From NCBI GenBank assembly GCA_947579665.1, contig CANPUZ010000059.1, forward strand, positions 248,001 to 312,000: a DNA stretch of 64,000 bases, written 5' to 3'. The notes under the pieces were generated by a model. That model was not told the origin of the DNA and searched no databases. It was given only the letters and a program-made list of their open reading frames with translations. Positions 52,851 through 62,690 of the stretch are shown here, one piece after another. The translations under genes and the position numbers were made by a program. Source of the stretch: Sympetrum striolatum (Eukaryota; Arthropoda; Insecta; Odonata; Libellulidae). Every line of letters starts with the position of its first letter. Position 1 is the stretch's first letter.

Positions 52851-54190
52851 TCCTCATTTCATGACGAAATTACCGAAAAAAGGGACGAAAACGGATAATT
52901 TTAGCGAAATTTCTATTTTTTTCCTCTATATGCTCGTTTTTTTCTTCATTTTATGACGAAATTACCGGAAAAAAGGGACGAAAATGGATAATTTGAGCGA
53001 AATTTTTATTTTTTTCCTCAATTTACTCGTTTTTTTTCTTCATTTTATGACGAAATTACCGTAAAAAGGGACGAAAACGGAGAATTTTAGCGAAATTTTT
53101 ATTTTTTTCCTCAATTTACTAATTTTTCTTCATCATTTTATCACGAAATAACCGAAAAAAGGGACGAAAACGGATAATTTTAACGAAATTTCTATTTTTT
53201 TCTTCTATTTACTCGTTTTTTTCCTCATTTCATGACGAAATTACCGAAAAAATGGACGAAAACAGATAATTTTAGCGAAATTTTTATTTTTTTCCTCAAT
53301 TTACTAGTTTTTCTTCATCATTTTATCACGAAATTACCGAAAAAAGGGACAATAACGGATAATTTTAGCGAAATTTCTATTTTTTCCTCAACTCGTTTAT
53401 TTTCCTCATTTTATGTCGAAATTACCGAAAAAAACAGACGAAAACGGATAATTTTAACGAAATTTTATTTTTTTCCTCTATTTACTCGTTTTTTTCCTCA
53501 TTTCATGACGAAATTACCGAAAAAAGGGACGAAAACGGATAATTTTAGCGAAATTTCTATTTTTTTCCTCTATATGCTCGTTTTTTTCTTCATTTTATGA
53601 CGAAATTACCGGAAAAAAGGGACGAAAATGGATAATTTGAGCGAAATTTTTATTTTTTTCCTCAATTTACTCGTTTTTCTTCATCATTTTATCACGAAAT
53701 TACCGAAAAAATGGACGAAAACGGAAAATTTTAGCGAAAATTTATTTTTTTCCTCTATTTACTCGATTTTTTCCTCATTTAATGACGTAATTACCGAAAA
53801 AAGGGATGAAAACGGATAATTTTAGCGAAATTTTTATTTTCTACCTCTATTTACTCGTTTTTTTCCTCATTTTATGACGTAATTACCGAAAAAAAATGAC
53901 GAACATGGATAATTTTAGAAAAATATCTATTTTTTCCTCTATTTACTCTTTTTTTTCCTCAATTTATGACGAAATTATCGAAAAAAGGGCCGAAAACGGA
54001 TAATTTTAGCGAAATTTCAATTTTTTTCCTCTATTTACTCGTTTTTTTTCCTCATTTTATGACGAAATTACCGAAAAAAGGGACGATAACGGATAATTTT
54101 AGCGAAATTTCTATTTTTGTCTTCTATTTACTCGATTTTTTTCCTCATTTTACGACGAAATAACCGAAAAAAGGGACGAAAATGGATAAT
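52851..54190 (+). repeat. Block E, copy 1
   Basis: About 15 monomers. 53.04-54.19 kb repeats at about 55.70-56.86 kb (offset 2,665), 59.57-60.6 kb and 47.04-48.2 kb. The order is AACAGATAATTTTAGCG, ACTAGTTTTTC, GGGACAATAACGG, TCAACTCG, CTCTATATGCTCG, ACCGGAAAAAAGGG, TTTGAGCG, GCGAAAATTTATTTT and ACGTAATTACC. Confidence 0.85.
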
Positions 54191-54529
54191 TTGAGCGAAA
54201 TTTTTATTTTTTCCTCAACTCGTTTATTTTCCTCATTTTATGTCGAAATTACCGAAAAAACGGACGAAAACGGATAATTTTAACGAAATTTTATTTTTTT
54301 CCTCTATTTACTCGTTTTTTTCCTCATTTCATGACGAAATTACCGAAAAAAGGGACGAAAACGGATAATTTTAGCGAAATTTCTATTTTTTTCCTCTATA
54401 TGCTCGTTTTTTTCTTCATTTTATGACGAAATTACCGGAAAAAAGGGACGAAAATGGATAATTTGAGCGAAATTTTTATTTTTTTCCTCAATTTACTCGT
54501 TTTTCTTCATCATTTTATCACGAAATAAC
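54191..54529 (+). repeat. Short copy of the middle of block E
   Basis: Four monomers (TCAACTCG, AAAAAACGGACG, CTCTATATGCTCG, ACCGGAAAAAAGGG, TTTGAGCG) that repeat 53.39-53.70 kb at an offset of about 826 bp. The left junction splits a TTTGAGCG monomer and joins it to the TCAACTCG end. Confidence 0.8.
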
Positions 54530-57500
54530 CGAAAAAAGGTACGAAAATGGATAATTTTAGCGAAATTTCTATTTTTTCCTCTATTTACTCGTTTTTTCCT
54601 AATTTAATGTCGAAATTACCGAAAAAAAGGAACGAAAACGGATAATTTAATCGAAAGTTTTTTTTTTCCTCTATTTGCTCGTTTTTTTCCTCATTTAATG
54701 ACGTAATTACCGAAAAAAGGGATGAAAACGGATAATTTTAGCGAAATTTTTATTTTCTACCTCTATTTACTCGTTTTTTTCCTCATTTTATGACGTAATT
54801 ACCGAAAAAAATGACGAAAACGGATAATTGTATCGAAATTTTTATTTTTTTCCTCTATTTCGTCGTTTTTTTCCTCATTTTATGAAGAAATTACCGAAAA
54901 AAGGGACGAAAATGGATAATTTTAGCGAAATTTCAAATTTTTTCCTCTATTTACTCGTTTTTTTTCCTCATTCTATGACGAAATTGCCGAAACAAGGGAC
55001 GATAACGGATAATTTTAGCGAAATTTCTATTTTTGTCCTCAATTTACTCGTTTTTCTTCATCATTTTATCACGAAATTACCGAAAAAATGGACGAAAACG
55101 GAAAATTTTAGCGAAAATTTATTTTTTTCCTCTATTTACTCGATTTTTTCCTCATTTAATGACGTAATTACCGAAAAAAGGGATGAAAACGGATAATTTT
55201 AGCGAAATTTTTATTTTCTACCTCTATTTACTCGTTTTTTCCCTCATTTTATGACGTAATTACCGGAAAATTAACGAACATGGATAATTTTAGCAAAATA
55301 TCTATTTTTTCCTCTATTTACTCTTTTTTTTCCTCAATTTATGACGAAATTATCGAAAAAAGGGCCGAAAACGGATAATTTTAGCGAAATTTCTATTTTT
55401 TCCTCAATTTGCTCGTTTTTTTGTCTCATTTTATGAAGGAATTACCGAAGAAAGGGACGAAAAAGGATAATTTTAGCGAAATTTTTATTTTTTTCCTCTA
55501 TTTACTCGTTTTTTTTTCATCATTTTATGACGAAATTACTGTAAAAAGGGACGAAAACGGAGAATTTTAGCGAAATATATATTTTTTTCCTCAATTTACT
55601 AATTTTTCTTCATCATTTTGTCACGAAATTACCGAAAAAAGGGACAAAAACGGATAATTTTAGCGAAATTTCTATTTTTTTGCTCCATTTGCTCGTTTTT
55701 TTTCTTCATTTTATGACGAAATTACCGTAAAAAGGGACGAAAACGGAGAATTTTAGCGAAATTTTTATTTTTTTCCTCAATTTACTTATTTTTCTTCATC
55801 ATTTTATCACGAAATAACCGAAAAAAGGGACGAAAACGGATAATTTTAACGAAATTTCTATTTTTTTCTTCTATTTACTCGTTTTTTTCCTCATTTCATG
55901 ACGAAATTACCGAAAAAATGGACGAAAACAGATAATTTTAGCGAAATTTTTATTTTTTTCCTCAATTTACTAGTTTTTCTTCATCATTTTATCACGAAAT
56001 TACCGAAAAAAGGGACAATAACGGATAATTTTAGCGAAATTTCTATTTTTTCCTCAACTCGTTTATTTTCCTCATTTTATGTCGAAATTACCGAAAAAAC
56101 GGACGAAAACGGATAATTTTAACGAAATTTTATTTTTTTCCTCTATTTACTCGTTTTTTTCCTCATTTCATGACGAAATTACCGAAAAAAGGGACGAAAA
56201 CGGATAATTTTAGCGAAATTTCTATTTTTTTCCTCTATATGCTCGTTTTTTTCTTCATTTTATGACGAAATTACCGGAAAAAAGGGACGAAAATGGATAA
56301 TTTGAGCGAAATTTTTATTTTTTTCCTCAATTTACTCGTTTTTCTTCATCATTTTATCACGAAATTACCGAAAAAATGGACGAAAACGGAAAATTTTAGC
56401 GAAAATTTATTTTTTTCCTCTATTTACTCGATTTTTTCCTCATTTAATGACGTAATTACCGAAAAAAGGGATGAAAACGGATAATTTTAGCGAAATTTTT
56501 ATTTTCTACCTCTATTTACTCGTTTTTTTTCCTCATTTTATGACGTAATTACCGAAAAAAATGACGAACATGGATAATTTTAGAAAAATATCTATTTTTT
56601 CCTCTATTTACTCTTTTTTTTCCTCAATTTATGACGAAATTATCGAAAAAAGGGCCGAAAACGGATAATTTTAGCGAAATTTCAATTTTTTTCCTCTATT
56701 TACTCGTTTTTTTTCCTCATTTTATGACGAAATTACCGAAAAAAGGGACGATAACGGATAATTTTAGCGAAATTTCTATTTTTGTCTTCTATTTACTCGA
56801 TTTTTTTCCTCATTTTACGACGAAATAACCGAAAAAAGGGACGAAAATGGATAATTTGAGCGAAATTTTTATTTTTTTCCTCTATTTACTCGTTTTTCTT
56901 CATCATTTTATCACGAAATTACCGAAAAAAGGGACGTAAACGGATAATTTTATCGAAACTTCTCTTTTTTCCTCTATTTACTCGTTTTTCTTCCTCATTT
57001 TATGACGAAATTTCCAAAAAAAGGGACGGTAACGGATAATTTTAGTGAAATTTTTATTTTTTTCTTCAATTTACTCGTTTTTTTTCCTCATTTTATGACA
57101 AAATTACCGAAAAAAGGGACGAAAACGGATAATTTTATCGAAATTTCTATTTTTTCCTCTATTTACTTGTTTTTTTCCTCATTTTATGTCGAAATTACCG
57201 AAAAAAGGGAAGAAAACGGATAATTTTATCGAAATTTTTATTTTTTTCCTCTTTTTGCTCGTTTTTTTTTCCTCATTTCATGACGAAATTACCGAAAAAA
57301 GGGACATAAACGGATAATTTTAGCGAAATTTCTATTTTTTCTTCTATTTGCTCGTTTTTTTTCCTCATTGTATGAGGAAATTACCGAAAAAAGGGACGAA
57401 AACGGATAATTTTAGAGAAATTTTTATATTTTTCCTCAATTTACTCGTTTTTCTTCATCATTTTATCACGAAATTACCGAACAAAGGGACGAAAACGAAT

Positions 57501-58258
57501 AATTTTAGCGAAATTTCTATTTTCTCCTCAATTTCCTCGTTTTTTTTTCCTTTTTTTTTGACGAAATTACCAAAAAAAGGGACGAAAGCGGATAATTTAA
57601 GCGAAATTATTATTTTTTCCCCAATTTACTCGTTATTATTTATTATTTTATCACGAAATTACCGAAAAAAGGGACGAAAACGGATAATTTTAGCGAAATT
57701 TTTATTTTTTTACTCTATTTACTCGTTTTTTTTCCTCCTTTTATGGCGAAATTACCGAAAAAAGGGACGAAAACGGATAATTATAGCGAAATTTTTATAT
57801 TTTCCTCAATTTACTCGCTTTTTTTTCCTCAATTTATGACGAAATTACCGAAAAAAGGGACGAAAACGGATAATTTTATCGAAACTTCTCTTTTTTCCTC
57901 TATTCACTCGTTTTTCTCCCTCATTTTATGACGAAATTTCCAAAAAAAGGGACGAAAACGGATAATTTTAGCGAAATATCTATTCTTTTCCTCTATTTAC
58001 TCGTTTTTTTTCCTCATTTTATGACGAAATTACCGAAAAAAGGGACGAAAACGGATAATTTTAGCGAAATTTCTATTTTTTCCTCATTTTACTCGTTTTT
58101 TTTCCTTATTTTATGACAAAATTACCGAAAAAAGGGACGAAAACGGATAATTTTAGCGAAATTTCTATTTTTTCCTCAATTTGCTCGTTTTTTTTCCTCA
58201 TTTTATGACGAAATTACCGAAAAAAGGGACGAAAACGGAAAATTTTAGCGAAATTTTT
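54530..58258 (+). repeat. ~3.7 kb tandem duplication, copy 1 (approximate ends)
   Basis: Runs from GGTACGAAAATGG through block E and block D copy 2. Matches copy 2 at offsets 3,781 (55196/58977), 3,870 (55898/59768, 56293/60163) and 3,683 (57348/61031). The steps are one-monomer and two-monomer differences near 55400 and 56830-57000. Confidence 0.85.
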
Positions 58259-61200
58259 ATTTTTTTCCTCTATTTAGTCGTTTTTTTTCCTCATTTTAAG
58301 ACGAAATTACCGAAAAAAGGTACGAAAATGGATAATTTTTTCGAAATTTCTATTTTTTCCTCTATTTACTCGTTTTTTCCTCATTTAATGTCGAAATTAC
58401 CGAAAAAAAGGAACGAAAACGGATAATTTAATCGAAAGTTTTTTTTTTCCTCTATTTGCTCGTTTTTTTCCTCATTTAATGACGTAATTACCGAAAAAAG
58501 GGATGAAAACGGATAATTTTAGCGAAATTTTTATTTTCGACCTCTATTTACTCTTTTTTTCCTCATTTTATGACGTAATTACCGAAAAAAATGACGAAAA
58601 CGGATAATTTTATCGAAATTTTTATTTTTTTCCTCTATTTCGTCGTTTTTTTTCCTCATTTTATGAAGAAATTACCGAAAAAAGGGACGAAAATGGATAA
58701 TTTTAGCGAAATTTCAAATTTTGTCCTCTATTTACTCGTTTTTTTTCCTCATTTTATGACGAAATTGCCGAAACAAAGGACGATAACGGATAATTTTAGC
58801 GAAATTTCTATTTTTGTCCTCAATTTACTCGTTTTTCTTCATCATTTTATCACGAAATTACCGAAAAAATGGACGAAAACGGAAAATTTTAGCGAAAATT
58901 TATTTTTTTCCTCTATTTACTCGATTTTTTCCTCATTTAATGACGTAATTACCGAAAAAAGGGATGAAAACGGATAATTTTAGCGAAATTTTTATTTTCT
59001 ACCTCTATTTACTCGCTTTTTCCCTCATTTTATGACGTAATTACCGGAAAATTAACGAACATGGATAATTTTAGCAAAATATCTATTTTTTCCTCTATTT
59101 ACTCTTTTTTTTCCTCAATTTATGACGAAATTATCGAAAAAAGGGCCGAAAACGGATAATTTTAGCGAAATTTCTATTTTTTCCTCTATTAACTCGTTTT
59201 TTCCTTATCTTATGACGAAATTACCGAAAAACGGACGAAAACGGATAATTTTAGCTTAATTTCTATTTTTTCCTCAATTTGCTCGTTTTTTTTCCTCATT
59301 TTATGAAGGAATTACCGAAAAAAGGGACGAAAAAGGATAATTTTAGCGAAATTTTTATTTTTTTCCTCTATTTACTCGTTTTTTTTTCATCATTTTATGA
59401 CGAAATTACTGTAAAAAGGGACGAAAACGGAGAATTTTAGCGAAATATATATTTTTTTCCTCAATTTACTAATTTTTCTTCATCATTTTGTCACGAAATT
59501 ACCGAAAAAAGGGACAAAAACGGATAATTTTAGCGAAATTTCTATTTTTTTCCTCCATTTGCTCGTTTTTTTTCTTCATTTTATGACGAAATTACCGTAA
59601 AAAGGGACGAAAACGGAGAATTTTAGCGAAATTTTTATTTTTTTCCTCAATTTACTAATTTTTCTTCATCATTTTATCACGAAATAACCGAAAAAAGGGA
59701 CGAAAACGGATAATTTTAACGAAATTTCTATTTTTTTCTTCTATTTACTCGTTTTTTTCCTCATTTCATGACGAAATTACCGAAAAAATGGACGAAAACA
59801 GATAATTTTAGCGAAATTTTTATTTTTTTCCTCAATTTACTAGTTTTTCTTCATCATTTTATCACGAAATTACCGAAAAAAGGGACAATAACGGATAATT
59901 TTAGCGAAATTTCTATTTTTTCCTCAACTCGTTTTTTTTCCTCATTTTATGTCGAAATTACCGAAAAAACGGACGAAAACGGATAATTTTAACGAAATTT
60001 TATTTTTTTCCTCTATTTACTCGTTTTTTTCCTCATTTCATGACGAAATTACCGAAAAAAGGGACGAAAACGGATAATTTTAGCGAAATTTCTATTTTTT
60101 TCCTCTATATGCTCGTTTTTTTCTTCATTTTATGACGAAATTACCGGAAAAAAGGGACGAAAATGGATAATTTCAGCGAAATTTTTATTTTTTTCCTCAA
60201 TTTACTCGTTTTTCTTCATCATTTTATCACGAAATTACCGAAAAAATGGACGAAAACGGAAAATTTTAGCGAAAATTTATTTTTTTCCTCTATTTACTCG
60301 AGTTTTTCCTCATTTAATGACGTAATTACCGAAAAAAGGGATGAAAACGGATAATTTTAGCGAAATTTTTATTTTCTACCTCTATTTACTCGTTTTTTTC
60401 CTCATTTTATGACGTAATTACCGAAAAAAATGACGAACATGGATAATTTTAGAAAAATATCTATTTTTTCCTCTATTTACTCTTTTTTTTCCTCAATTTA
60501 TGACGAAATTATCGAAAAAAGGGCCGAAAACGGATAATTTTAGCGAAATTTCAATTTTTTTCCTCTATTTACTCGTTTTTTTTCCTCATTTTATGACGAA
60601 ATTACCGAAAAAAGGGACGATAACGGATAATTTTATCGAAACTTCTCTTTTTTCCTCTATTTACTCGTTTTTCTTCCTCATTTTATGAAGAAATTTCCAA
60701 AAAAAGGGACGGTAACGGATAATTTTAGTGAAATTTTTATTTTTTTCTTCAATTTACTCGTTTTTTTTCCTCATTTTATGACGAAATTACCGAAAAAAGG
60801 GACGAAAACGGATAATTTTATCGAAATTTCTATTTTTTCCTCTATTTACTTGTTTTTTTCCTCATTTTATGTCGAAATTACCGAAAAAAGGGAAGAAAAC
60901 GGATAATTTTATCGAAATTTTTATTTTTTTCCTCTTTTTGCTCGTTTTTTTTTCCTCATTTCAAAACGAAATTACCGAAAAAAGGGACATAAACGGATAA
61001 TTTTAGCGAAATTTCTATTTTTTCTTCTATTTGCTCGTTTTTTTTCCTCATTGTATGAGGAAATTACCGAAAAAAGGGACGAAAACGGATAATTTTAGAG
61101 AAATTTTTATATTTTTCCTCAATTTACTCGTTTTTCTTCATCATTTTATCACGAAATTACCGAACAAAGGGACGAAAACGAATAATTTTAGCGAAATTTC

Positions 61201-61940
61201 TATTTTCTCCTCAATTTCCTCGTTTTTTTTTCCTTTTTTTTTGACGAAATTACCAAAAAAAGGGACGAAAGCGGATAATTTAAGCGAAATTATTATTTTT
61301 TCCCCAATTTACTCGTTATTCTTTATTATTTTATCACGAAATTACCGAAAAAAGGGACGAAAACGGATAATTTTAGCGAAATTTTTATTTTTTTACTCTA
61401 TTTACTCGTTTTTTTCCTCCTTTTATGGCGAAATTACCGAAAAAAGGGACGAAAACGGATAATTATAGCGAAATTTTTATATTTTCCTCAATTTACTCGC
61501 TTTTTTTTCCTCAATTTATGACGAAATTACCGAAAAAAGGGACGAAAACGGATAATTTTATCGAAACTTCTCTTTTTTCCTCTATTCACTCGTTTTTCTC
61601 CCTCATTTTATGACGAAATTTCCAAAAAAAGGGACGAAAACGGATAATTTTAGCGAAATATCTATTCTTTTCCTCTATTTACTCGTTTTTTTTCCTCATT
61701 TTATGACGAAATTACCGAAAAAAGGGACGAAAACGGATAATTTTAGCGAAATTTCTATTTTTTCCTCATTTTACTCGTTTTTTTTCCTTATTTTATGACA
61801 AAATTACCGAAAAAAGGGACGAAAACCGATAATTTTAGCGAAATTTCTATTTTTTCCTCAATTTGCTCGTTTTTTTTCCTCATTTTATGACGAAATTACC
61901 GAAAAAAGGGACGAAAACGGAAAATTTTAGCGAAATTTTT
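58259..61940 (+). repeat. ~3.7 kb tandem duplication, copy 2 (approximate ends)
   Basis: Copy of 54530-58258. It keeps a TAACTCGTTTTTTCCTTATC monomer near 59190 that copy 1 lacks and misses two monomers near 60620. It ends near 61940, where the homogeneous part of the array also ends. Confidence 0.85.
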
Positions 61941-62690
61941 AATTTTTTCCTCAATTTACTCGTTTTCCTTTATCATTTAATCACGAAATTACCGAAAAAA
62001 GGGACGAAAACGGATAATTTTAACGAAATGTTTATTTTTTTCCTTAATTCACTAATATATTTTCCTCATTTATGATGAAATTACCGAAAAAAGGGACGAA
62101 AACGGATAATTTTAGCGAAATTTCTATTTTTTCCTTTATTAACTCGTTTTTTTTTCCTCATTTTGTGTCGAAATTACCGAAAAAAGGGACGAAAACGGAT
62201 AATTTTATCGAAATTTTTATTTTTTTCCTCTATTTAGTCGTTTTTTTCCTCATTTTATGACGAAATTACCGAAAAAAGGGACGAAAATGGATAATTTTAG
62301 CGAAATTTCTATTTTTTTCCTAAATTTACTCGATTTTTTTCCACATTTTACGACGAAATTACCGAAAACACGGGCGAAAATGGATACTTTTGCGAAATTT
62401 TTATTTTTTTCCTCAATTTACTCGTTTTCCTTCATCATTTTATCATGAAATTACCGGAAAAATGGACAAAAACGGATAATTTTAGCGAAATTGCTATTTT
62501 TTTCCTCTATTTACTCGTGTTTTTCCTCATTTTACGACGAAATTACCGAAAAAAGGGACGAAAACGGATAATTTTAGCAAAAATTTTTTTTTTTTCCTCA
62601 ATTTACTCATTTTTTTTTCCACATTTTATGACGAAATTACCGAAAAAAAAGACAAAAACGGATAATTTAAGCGAAATTTCTATTTTTTTC
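61941..62690 (+). repeat. Diverged type I monomers near the array edge
   Basis: About eight monomers with many private variants: CGTTTTCCTTTATCATTTAA, CACTAATATATTTTCC, ATTTATGATGAAATTACC, TTTTGTGTCGAAATTACC, GAAAACACGGGCG and AAAAGACAAAAACGG. I saw no block copy elsewhere in the window. Confidence 0.85.

Larger units (their letters stand above)
1..62690 (+). repeat. Type I satellite array, ~91-92 bp monomer, head to tail
   Basis: The stretch is made of copies of one AT-rich monomer, all in the same orientation. Consecutive ATGACGAAATTACC starts are typically 90-93 bp apart, for example 2824, 2915 (as ATCACG), 3006 and 3097. Landmarks in order are ATGACGAAATTACCG, AAAAAAGGGACGAAAACGG, ATAATTTTAGCGAAATTTC, TATTTTTTCCTCTATTTACT, CGTTTTTTTTCCTCATTTT. 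Copies differ by scattered substitutions, homopolymer length changes and occasional small indels. No unique sequence longer than part of a monomer interrupts the array. No gene, RNA or transposon was seen. Function is unknown; centromeric, pericentromeric or other heterochromatic DNA is an inference from array size and organisation. Confidence 0.97.
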
